Assembly (NCBI GenBank): GCA_964551335.1
Contig: CAZKCO010000009.1
Coordinates: forward strand, 143,631-207,630
From: Tunicatimonas sp964551335
GTDB lineage: Bacteria; Bacteroidota; Bacteroidia; Cytophagales; Cyclobacteriaceae
Reading direction: 5' to 3'
DNA length: 64,000 nucleotides
The stretch's first letter is position 1; every line of letters begins with the position of its first letter. The notes beneath the pieces are model-generated. The model saw only the letters and a list, made by a program, of their open reading frames with translations. It had not been told where the DNA came from and did no database searches. The position numbers and the translations under genes were made by a program. This document shows, piece by piece, positions 33,665 to 40,695 of the stretch.

Positions 33665-34426
33665 ATGAACATGGCACGTATTTTTATTTTATCACTGTTT
33701 TCTGCAACCCTGCTTTTTAGTTGCCAACAAAAACCCGGTGGAACCGACGCTGAAGTAAGCGAAGCTCAAGATGTGGAAGAAGTAAGCGCATCTGCTACTG
33801 ACTTCTCGGTAAACACCAGCGAAAGCCAGTTGATGTGGAACGGCTTTAAACCCACTGGCCGCCATAACGGAACTATTGGTATTCAGGATGGAGCCATCTC
33901 CGTATTAAATGGCGACGTAGTGGGCGGTAGCTTTACTATGGATATGAACGACATTAACGTGGAGGACCTTGAAGGCGAATACAAAGAAAAGCTGACCAAT
34001 CACTTGAAGTCCGGTGATTTCTTCAGTGTAGAAGAGTATCCAACTGCTACCTTCGAAATTACTGAAGTGAAGCCTTACTCTGGCGAAGTAGCCACGACCG
34101 ATAACGAGGAGAAGATGAAAGTGGTGGTAAACGATGAGGAAGTGGATGAGTATAGTTTGGAGAATCCTACCCATACTATTTCTGGAAACCTTACCATGCG
34201 GGGTAAGACTTTAAATGTTACCTTCCCGGCGAAGGTGAGTGTTACTGATAATCAGGTAACCGCTCAGGCTAAGTTCAACATTGACCGTTCTAAGTGGGGA
34301 GTAAACTTCCGCGAAGAGAGCGGTTACGAGGCCCGCGCTAAAGACGAGCTAATTTACGATACTGTAAACGTAGGCTTTGATATTGTTGCTTCCGGTGAAG
34401 GACAACCTACCGCTTCAGCAAACTAA
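33665..34426 (+). CDS. YceI-family lipoprotein
   Basis: From the ATG at 33665 there are 253 residues with a lipobox-type signal (LLFSC). The mature protein has a linker of about 25 residues and then a YceI lipocalin-like barrel: VNTSESQLMWNGFKPTGRHNGTIG, GSFTMDMNDINV, HLKSGDFFSVEEYPTATFEI and NLTMRGKTLNVTFPAKV. YceI proteins bind isoprenoid or quinone-like lipids in the periplasm. The acidic insert YSGEVATTDNEEKMKVVVND is longer than usual. A palindromic operator-like site and a strong terminator bracket it as a one-gene unit. Confidence 0.92.
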   Translation: MNMARIFILSLFSATLLFSCQQKPGGTDAEVSEAQDVEEVSASATDFSVNTSESQLMWNGFKPTGRHNGTIGIQDGAISVLNGDVVGGSFTMDMNDINVEDLEGEYKEKLTNHLKSGDFFSVEEYPTATFEITEVKPYSGEVATTDNEEKMKVVVNDEEVDEYSLENPTHTISGNLTMRGKTLNVTFPAKVSVTDNQVTAQAKFNIDRSKWGVNFREESGYEARAKDELIYDTVNVGFDIVASGEGQPTASAN

Positions 34427-34450
34427 GAAATAGAAGAGACTAAAAATGAA

Positions 34451-34477
34451 AAGGGACGCTTTCGCGCCCCTTTTTTT
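34451..34477. terminator. Bidirectional terminator between convergent genes
   Basis: AAGGG and CCCTT plus CGC and GCG form a stem with one mismatch around TTTC. Seven T follow on the plus strand (34471-34477), and a T-rich run follows on the minus strand. It serves the YceI gene and the convergent gene ending at 34481. Confidence 0.82.
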
Positions 34478-34480
34478 ATG

Positions 34481-35317
34481 CTAATTTCCGCAATCAATAT
34501 CAATCAAATCGCTATTCCAGCAGCGCCAGGCATCATCCTGAAAATGACCCGGACTTTGTACCCGGCCTACTTTAGTTTCTGAGTTATAGTCAATCTTCAT
34601 CAGATTCTCATCTTTGGCGTAGTAAACCTGGTAGAATGAGTCAAAATCGCTACCGTCGGTCTTACCGTAGGTGATGTAGCTATTTACGTTTTCGTTTTTC
34701 TCATCCGTCAGCGTGTACTTGATGTTGGCTACTTCGTCATTTTCTTTGGTCCATTCAATGAATAACGCTTCGCGCGGATCTTTTTCCGGCTCAATGTTTA
34801 CCGTCCAGGTTCCACCTGATCCATCAAACTGAGATGTTCCCTCAAACCACAGGAAGTCTTCGTAAACTCCGCTTTTAGAGATATACATTTCCCAATTGAT
34901 TTTTCCATCAGTAGGCTTAGCGTACAAATTAGCTTCATAGGCAAAAGTTCCGTCCGAAACTTCGTATGACCAATTCCAGCGCTGCTCATCGGGAATGTAG
35001 GTAGCTTCCTGATCAAAAGAAGCTTTAAAGGCAATAACCGGTACGGCTAATTGCACACCCAGCAAAGATTGCCAGAGCACAAAATTCACCGCAGCGTAGC
35101 CGTAGTTCCATTTGGTTTCCTCCAACCGGCCGTTGGTGCTTTGCTCGGTGGGAAACGTAGAAAAATCCATTACAAACGAAGAAGCGGGCGGTAGTACCGG
35201 AGCAGTGCCGGGATCACTTAGTATATCTTCTTCTTTTTTGCAGCTCGAAAAAACAAATCCAGCCAAGATGGCGGCTAAAGTTACTCGAGCAGTCCAGGTG
35301 CTTATCCAATGTTTCAT
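34481..35317 (-). CDS. Lipoprotein of unknown function
   Basis: The ATG at 35317 is preferred because it places a lipoprotein signal (LAGFVFSSC) at the right distance; the 39-residue extension upstream is basic and not signal-like. The 278-residue protein is beta-rich with repeated YEVSDGTFAYEANLY and KINWEMYIS blocks and ends in WNSDLIDIDCG. I do not recognise a family beyond an exported Bacteroidota lipoprotein. It has its own upstream region of 272 bases and shares a terminator with YceI. Confidence 0.75.
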   Translation of the reverse strand: MKHWISTWTARVTLAAILAGFVFSSCKKEEDILSDPGTAPVLPPASSFVMDFSTFPTEQSTNGRLEETKWNYGYAAVNFVLWQSLLGVQLAVPVIAFKASFDQEATYIPDEQRWNWSYEVSDGTFAYEANLYAKPTDGKINWEMYISKSGVYEDFLWFEGTSQFDGSGGTWTVNIEPEKDPREALFIEWTKENDEVANIKYTLTDEKNENVNSYITYGKTDGSDFDSFYQVYYAKDENLMKIDYNSETKVGRVQSPGHFQDDAWRCWNSDLIDIDCGN

Positions 35318-35589
35318 ATTTACAATAAAAGTTTTAGTGAATAGTACAATTTGTATGCGAACTGCCTTTCTAATACGAAATGATGGTTTTGAAGTAATGT
35401 ATTTTCTAGAATTAAAGCATTTTATAGATCTCAATTAAAGATACTTCTCAAACCAATAGCTAGTTGATCAAATTGAAAAGTGAAGGCCTCACTAGATTTC
35501 ATTTTGAATAATTATGAAATGACGAGCGCTGTCCCGACAATTGTCTTCTACCAGATTTTTCGCTACGATAAAACTTAATAGCTTTAGGT

Positions 35590-36633
35590 ATGGATGATTT
35601 GAAAAAGAAATTCCAACAACAGTATCCGGGCGTATTCTATCTGACGTTAGATGATTTTGCTGGCCTACAATACTACCTCCGGCAACGAGGATGGATAGAA
35701 GCTGACGAGGAGATTATATCCATCGAGAAACCGGGTGAGGGAAATATGAATATGGTGGTTAGGGTACTTACCGGGCGAAGAAGGCTGATTGTTAAACAGG
35801 CCCGCCCCTGGGTACAAAAGTATCCGCAGGTAGCGGCTCCCGTAGCGCGCACCGAAACAGAGGCGACATTCTATCAACTCATTACTGATCAGCCCGTTCT
35901 GCAAAATGCTACTCCCGAACTGATCGGGGTTGACGCCGAACGGTTTATGTTAGCGCTGGAAGATGTAGGTGAGAGTAGCGATTACACGCATCTTTACCAA
36001 AAAGATAGCTCAATTACGCCCGAAGAAATTAGCGTGTTGGTGAAATTTATTTCCAGGTTGCACCACATCCGCAGTGACGAGCAGGCAGTTTCTTTTCCGA
36101 ATAATCGGGCGATGAAGGAGCTAAACCACGAACATATTTTCAATTATCCTTTTCAGGAAGAAAACGGGTTTAATCTGGACGAAGTGCAGACTGGCTTACA
36201 GGAAGTATCCTTGCTGTACAAGCGAAACGAAGAACTGAAAGCAAAAATAACCCAATTAGGTCAGCGGTATCTGGCTATCGGTACTACTTTGCTGCACGGC
36301 GATTATTATCCGGGAAGCTGGCTGAAAACTGCTACCGGAGTTTGCATTATCGATCCGGAATTTGCGTTTATGGGCGATGCCGAGTTTGATTTGGGCGTGA
36401 TGATCGCCCACCTAACTATGGCTCAGGCCGAGCCAGAAATCATTCAGCAGGTATTAGACGAATACGAGCAGCCCGGCGGATACAACGATTCACTTCGGCA
36501 GGCCTTCAGTGGGATAGAAATACTCCGCCGGATTATCGGACTGGCGCAGCTACCGTTATCACTATCGCTGGACGAAAAAAGAGATTTACTGGCGCAGGCC
36601 GCCGATTGGGTACTGCAATACCAAGAATCATGA
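35590..36633 (+). CDS. Phosphotransferase resembling S-methyl-5-thioribose kinase
   Basis: This 347-residue APH/ChoK-fold kinase has LIVKQARPWVQKYPQ with the ATP lysine K69, the catalytic loop LLHGDYYPGSW with D238, and the metal aspartate in IDPEFAFMGDAEFDLG (D255). The two motifs LIVKQA-P and IDPEFAF-G-FDLG are those of methylthioribose kinase (MtnK) of the methionine salvage path. No other mtn gene is nearby, so a different sugar-like substrate is possible. Its TGA overlaps the ATG of the next gene (ATGA), which indicates tight translational coupling. Confidence 0.85.
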   Translation: MDDLKKKFQQQYPGVFYLTLDDFAGLQYYLRQRGWIEADEEIISIEKPGEGNMNMVVRVLTGRRRLIVKQARPWVQKYPQVAAPVARTETEATFYQLITDQPVLQNATPELIGVDAERFMLALEDVGESSDYTHLYQKDSSITPEEISVLVKFISRLHHIRSDEQAVSFPNNRAMKELNHEHIFNYPFQEENGFNLDEVQTGLQEVSLLYKRNEELKAKITQLGQRYLAIGTTLLHGDYYPGSWLKTATGVCIIDPEFAFMGDAEFDLGVMIAHLTMAQAEPEIIQQVLDEYEQPGGYNDSLRQAFSGIEILRRIIGLAQLPLSLSLDEKRDLLAQAADWVLQYQES

Positions 36634-37925
36634 AATACTATCTGCTACTTTTTGTGCTGATGAGCTTACTGAGTTGTACCTCGGAAGAGAATAACACGAT
36701 GAAGAAAGAATCTCCCCTAGAACCATCGGTAAGCCAGACCAAAAAATCGGCGTTGCCACTTTCGCGCGATGAGTTGTACGATAAAGTGCTGGGCATGCTG
36801 GTGGGTTCGGCCATTGGCGATGCGATGGGAGCTCCTACCGAAATGTGGGTGCGGCAAGACATTGCTATCGATTACGGTTTTGTGGAAAAGCTGGATACCA
36901 TGGTACGCGAACCTTCCGCCGAAGGTACCTGGGACTATAATCTGCCCGCCGGAGGCACTACCGACGATACCCGTTGGAAAAAACTGCTAACCGAGTTTTT
37001 GCTAACCCAATCCACAGAATTGAATGCTGAAGACTTTGCCGATTACATCGTGCAGCAGTACGAACAAGAGATCCAGCAACTCAAACAAACCGATGGCTTC
37101 GATCCCGAACCCTTCGAGGTAAATGCACGTCGAATGGCCTGGTTGCAGGAGTGGGCGAGGGTAGCTAAACCCTACGCCGACGGAGATTCGGACGAATATT
37201 CCTACGCCCTTAGCCGGTTTTACGGTGGCGAAATGACCTGCGCCGGTATGTTATACGCGCCCAGCATCGGTGCTTTTTATCCAACGCAACCCGAAAAAGC
37301 ATACGAGGAAACCTACAAACTAGCCATTTTTGATCTGGGCTTCGCCCGCGACATTAGTGGTTTGGTAGGGGCGATGGTAGCGGCAGCTATGCAGCCCGAT
37401 GCCACTCCCGAAACAGTAATTAATACGTTGCGCGACGTTGACCCGCAGGGGTACTTCAAAAGCCGTCTGGTAGGGCGCACCGCCTATCGCCTACTGAAAG
37501 ATGCGCGACGGATTGTAGAAGCTTCCAAGCAGCCTATCCTGGAAAGTGATATGCTAGAAATAGATATTCCGGCAAGCGCGAATTTTGATACGCTTACTTT
37601 TCAACAAATGCAGCGAGCCTTCTTGTTGTTGGATGCCAAGAACCAGGATTTGCCCTTCCATGCCGCCGAAATCTTCCTGGTAAACCTAACTGCCTTATTA
37701 TTTTGTGATTTTGATTTTGCTAAGTCAATGGCCTTTGTGGTGAATTTTGGCCGAGATAACGATACTACCGCCGCCGTAACCGGAGCAATTTTAGGCGCCT
37801 ACTGGGGAGCTAGTCAACTACCGGAAGAAATGGTAGCATCGGTACTGTCGGTGAACGATACGGTGCTGGACACCAATCTGGAACAACTGGCCAATCGGCT
37901 GACTGATAAAATATTATCACGATAA
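36630..37925 (+). CDS. ADP-ribosylglycohydrolase-family lipoprotein
   Basis: From the ATG at 36630 there are 431 residues. The N-terminus has a signal with the lipobox LLSC (C16), which is unusual because ARH/DraG-type enzymes are normally cytoplasmic. The fold is intact: GSAIGDAMGAPTE at 59-71, the metal motif TDDT at 111-114, and the C-terminal GRDNDTTAAVTGAILGA with the second aspartate pair. It should remove ADP-ribose or a related group, here outside the cytoplasm. It is coupled to the upstream kinase by a 4-base overlap; the pair may act on one nucleoside- or ribose-derived compound (inference). Confidence 0.88.
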   Translation: MKYYLLLFVLMSLLSCTSEENNTMKKESPLEPSVSQTKKSALPLSRDELYDKVLGMLVGSAIGDAMGAPTEMWVRQDIAIDYGFVEKLDTMVREPSAEGTWDYNLPAGGTTDDTRWKKLLTEFLLTQSTELNAEDFADYIVQQYEQEIQQLKQTDGFDPEPFEVNARRMAWLQEWARVAKPYADGDSDEYSYALSRFYGGEMTCAGMLYAPSIGAFYPTQPEKAYEETYKLAIFDLGFARDISGLVGAMVAAAMQPDATPETVINTLRDVDPQGYFKSRLVGRTAYRLLKDARRIVEASKQPILESDMLEIDIPASANFDTLTFQQMQRAFLLLDAKNQDLPFHAAEIFLVNLTALLFCDFDFAKSMAFVVNFGRDNDTTAAVTGAILGAYWGASQLPEEMVASVLSVNDTVLDTNLEQLANRLTDKILSR

Positions 37926-37927
37926 CC

Positions 37928-37957
37928 TGTAGGAACATGATTAATCATGTTCCTACA
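37928..37957. terminator. Thirty-base perfect palindrome between convergent genes
   Basis: Two 15-base arms (TGTAGGAACATGATT and its complement) are directly adjacent, 2 bases after the ADP-ribosylglycohydrolase stop and 9 before the DUF1573 stop. An A/T-rich tail follows on each side, so a bidirectional terminator is the simplest reading; the T-tract is weak (ATATTTTTATT on plus). Confidence 0.6.
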
Positions 37958-37966
37958 AAGATATTT

Positions 37967-39070
37967 TTATTGCTCGCTGGCCGGAGCATCTACGTTGGCG
38001 GTAATGTTTACCTGCTGGGTAGGAGCTGACGGGTCGTTAGAGAAAACGGTGATCACTTTGCTCTGCTTACCTCGCCGCCCGCGGGGGTTAAACGTTACAC
38101 TGATTTTGCTACTCTCACCCGGAGCCAAGGTATCTTTGTCAGGGTTAGAGACGGTACAACCACAGTTTGCCTTAGTCGCCCGAATATTTAGTTCGCTCTT
38201 GCCAGTATTGGTGAATGTAAAATCGGTAGTCACTTTCTGATCCTGGGAGATGGTACCGAAATCGTGAGTTTTAGCCGCGAAGGTTAGCTTAGGCGCCTTT
38301 TCCAATTGCTCTTCGGTAAGCGGCTCGAAGTATTCTTCTACCGTAGCCATTACCGTAAATTCCTTCAGGCTGTCGTTTTCTTCATCGGTAAACAAGCGGA
38401 TACGATCGGTTGAGAAACCTAGGCGGTTGCGCTCTACGGCTTCAGTAGGGTCATAGGTTACTTTAATCGCCCCTTTTTGCTTGGGCTGCAAGGTCTGAGG
38501 CTCAATATCTACCGAAATATGACCGGGAGTAACTACGTTGGTGCTGAAAGTTAAGGGCTTATCGCTGTCGTTGAATACATCAAAAGTTCGGGTAACGGAC
38601 TCTTTAGTCAGCACTTTACCCATGTTGAACGAGCGGTACTTCACCCGGATGTTACCCATCGCGGTAGGGAAGTCGCCCTGTGGGGTTTTAGGCTTGGGAT
38701 TTACGTTTCCTTTGATGTACAGCACGGTGGTGCTAGGATCAGCATTGGAAGTAACCGTGATAGATTTGCGGAACGCGCCCGGACGGTTCTTCGGATTGTA
38801 CTGAGCCACAATGGTTCCTTTTTGCCCCGGTGCTACGGGTTCTTTGGTCCAGCTCGGAGTGGTACAGCCGCAGGAGGCTTTCACGTTGCTGATGACAACC
38901 GGCGCTTTTCCGTTGTTGGTAAACACAAATTCGTGCGAAATGGGGCCACCTTCTTCTCTCACCGTACCAAAATCGTGATCGGTAGTCTCAAAGGACAAAA
39001 CCGGACTTTGAGCTGTAGCTAGGCTCACTGCCAGCAAAAATGTAAACATAAACGACAATTGCTTTTTCAT
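37967..39070 (-). CDS. Exported protein with DUF1573 repeats
   Basis: This 367-residue exported protein (signal MFTFLLAVSLATAQS) has an N-terminal DUF1573 domain at about 25-125 (FETTDHDFGTVREEG, NVKASCGCTTPSW), a degenerate middle beta module at about 145-245, and a C-terminal DUF1573 copy at about 260-362 (AKTHDFGTISQDQ, ATKANCGCTV). The CGCT cysteines are conserved in both good copies. DUF1573 is an Ig/MSP-like fold found in exported and surface proteins of this phylum; its function is unknown. It faces the ARH gene convergently across a 30-base palindrome. Confidence 0.92.
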   Translation of the reverse strand: MKKQLSFMFTFLLAVSLATAQSPVLSFETTDHDFGTVREEGGPISHEFVFTNNGKAPVVISNVKASCGCTTPSWTKEPVAPGQKGTIVAQYNPKNRPGAFRKSITVTSNADPSTTVLYIKGNVNPKPKTPQGDFPTAMGNIRVKYRSFNMGKVLTKESVTRTFDVFNDSDKPLTFSTNVVTPGHISVDIEPQTLQPKQKGAIKVTYDPTEAVERNRLGFSTDRIRLFTDEENDSLKEFTVMATVEEYFEPLTEEQLEKAPKLTFAAKTHDFGTISQDQKVTTDFTFTNTGKSELNIRATKANCGCTVSNPDKDTLAPGESSKISVTFNPRGRRGKQSKVITVFSNDPSAPTQQVNITANVDAPASEQ

Positions 39071-39377
39071 GATTCGGGCTTTATTTCTGTGCTATTTCAG
39101 ATTAACAAACAATTATTATGCGAGATATTTACTTTCGAATAACGACACAATCCTGCCTATCATCTATTATCGCAAAACGAATTATAGGTGAAAAGTTCGG
39201 AGGTAGTTCTATTTTTCGGTTATGCGTGATATTTTGCCTTATTTTGCAGAAAACGGAAATATAATCAACGTCACTGCGAGGACGTAGGACGAAGCAGTCT
39301 CCTCAAATGAAACCACAGTTACCATGTGGAAGATCGCTTCACATTCGTTCGCGATGACGGGTTTGAAACACTTTCAC
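39071..39377. other. 307-base divergent intergenic region before trpS
   Basis: The left part is AT-rich, the likely DUF1573 promoter area, though no exact -7 box is seen. The right part is taken up by a GC-richer palindromic repeat (39270-39358) that ends 19 bases before the trpS start codon. Confidence 0.4.
39270..39358. repeat. Interspersed palindromic repeat (GTCAxTGCGAGG type)
   Basis: It begins GTCACTGCGAGGA and ends TCGCGATGAC. The left part ACGAAGCAGTCTCC and the right part GATCGCTTC are related in reverse orientation. This layout (GTCATTGCGAGG ... CGAAGCAATCT ... TCGCAATGAC) is that of a widely dispersed intergenic hairpin repeat. It overlaps the discarded 5-prime extension of trpS, so the extension is not coding. 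Confidence 0.6.
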
Positions 39378-40361
39378 ATGGCACGGATACTTACGGGAAT
39401 ACAGAGTTCGGGAAAACCACATTTAGGAAATATTTTGGGGGCCATTCAGCCCGCCATTCAGCTTTCTCGCGATAAAGACGCGGGGGGCCGCCCCAATGAG
39501 TCTTTTTTCTTTATTGCTGACTTACACTCGCTTACCACTATCAAGGATGCTGAGACCCGGAATGATAACGTAAATGCGGTGGCGGCGGCCTGGTTAGCCT
39601 GCGGGTTTGACACTGAGAAAAATGTGTTTTACCGTCAGTCTAAAATCCCGCAGGTGTGTGAACTAACCTGGTATTTAAACTGCCTGACACCTTACCCCAT
39701 GCTGGCCAATGCCCACTCGTTTAAGGATAAAGCTGACCGTCTGTCGGACGTGAACGCCGGGCTGTTTACCTATCCGGTACTGATGGCTTCCGACATTCTT
39801 CTGTACGACGCTAACTTTGTGCCGGTGGGCAAAGATCAGCAGCAGCACCTGGAAATGACCCGCGATATTGCCTCTGCTTTCAATAATCAGTACGGGGAAA
39901 CTTTTGTGGTTCCCGAGGCCAAGATTGACGAGAGCCGGATGGTAATTCCGGGTACGGACGGGCAAAAGATGAGTAAGTCGTACCAGAACACGATTGATAT
40001 TTTCCTGCCGGAAAAAAAGCTACGCAAGCAAATTATGTCAATTATCACCGACAGCACCCCATTGGAAGAACCTAAACAGACCGAAGGTGATACCGTGTTT
40101 GCACTTTACAGCTTACTAGCTACTGACGATCAAATCGCTGAGATGCGCAAGAAGTACGAAGGCGGAAATTACGGCTACGGCCACGCCAAGCAGGAATTAT
40201 TTGAGCTAATTAGAGAGCAATTTGCCGAAGAGCGGGAGAAACACGATTACTACATGAACAATCTGCCCGAACTACACCAGGAACTGGAAAAGGGCGAAGC
40301 CAAAGCTCGGGAGGTTGCCCTGGAAGTACTGGATAGAGTTCGGCAAAAGTTAGGTTACTGA
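39378..40361 (+). CDS. trpS: Tryptophan--tRNA ligase
   Basis: From the ATG at 39378 the protein is 327 residues, the normal TrpS length. The class I signatures are GKPHLGN at 12-18 (HIGH-like) and KMSKS at 197-201, and the tryptophan pocket block VPVGKDQQQHLEMTRDIA is intact. It charges tRNA-Trp in the cytoplasm. The 18-residue extension to 39324 is encoded by a repeat and is excluded. It stands as a single gene, with a 77-residue membrane protein 45 bases downstream. Confidence 0.96.
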   Translation: MARILTGIQSSGKPHLGNILGAIQPAIQLSRDKDAGGRPNESFFFIADLHSLTTIKDAETRNDNVNAVAAAWLACGFDTEKNVFYRQSKIPQVCELTWYLNCLTPYPMLANAHSFKDKADRLSDVNAGLFTYPVLMASDILLYDANFVPVGKDQQQHLEMTRDIASAFNNQYGETFVVPEAKIDESRMVIPGTDGQKMSKSYQNTIDIFLPEKKLRKQIMSIITDSTPLEEPKQTEGDTVFALYSLLATDDQIAEMRKKYEGGNYGYGHAKQELFELIREQFAEEREKHDYYMNNLPELHQELEKGEAKAREVALEVLDRVRQKLGY

Positions 40362-40406
40362 TTTAGTATTGTCACAAAAATCTATTGATTCTATTATAGT
40401 CACAGT

Positions 40407-40640
40407 ATGGTCAAAAGAGACATAGAAATGATCATTCAAAGATTTAATGATCTGGAGGTTCAGAATCTGGATAAGTTGAAGGACGTATTTGCCACGAAAG
40501 AAGATTTGTATAAAGTAAAAGAGGATATTGTTGAGAAGATGAATAGTAAGATTGATAAAATTTACTGGTTCCTAATAGGACAAACTGCAGTTCTAGTTAT
40601 GCTAGTTTTAGCTATTCTTCGGCTAGTAGATATCGTTTGA
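40407..40640 (+). CDS. Small coiled-coil protein with C-terminal membrane anchor
   Basis: The 77-residue product is an amphipathic helix (IQRFNDLEVQNLDKLKDVFATKED, then EDIVEKMNSKIDKI) followed by one membrane segment (FLIGQTAVLVMLVLAILRLV). This resembles DUF1640-like or bacterial tail-anchored coiled-coil peptides. No catalytic residues. It sits between trpS and a hairpin that ends the convergent M1 peptidase gene. The function cannot be assigned. Confidence 0.6.
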   Translation: MVKRDIEMIIQRFNDLEVQNLDKLKDVFATKEDLYKVKEDIVEKMNSKIDKIYWFLIGQTAVLVMLVLAILRLVDIV

Positions 40641-40681
40641 AAAAAGAAAATGGTAGATAACCAATAGGCTGTCTACCATTT
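40640..40681 (-). terminator. Terminator of the M1 peptidase gene
   Basis: A perfect 10-base stem (40648-40657 with 40672-40681) around a 14-base loop is followed on the minus strand by TTTTCTTTTTT. It lies 14 bases past the M1 peptidase stop and overlaps the stop of the small coiled-coil gene. Confidence 0.75.
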
Positions 40682-40695
40682 GACTTCCCTAATAC

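Noticed and set aside
39324..39377. N-terminal extension of TrpS
   Set aside because: It is encoded by the end of an interspersed palindromic repeat and lacks similarity to TrpS N-termini; the ATG at 39378 gives the standard start.
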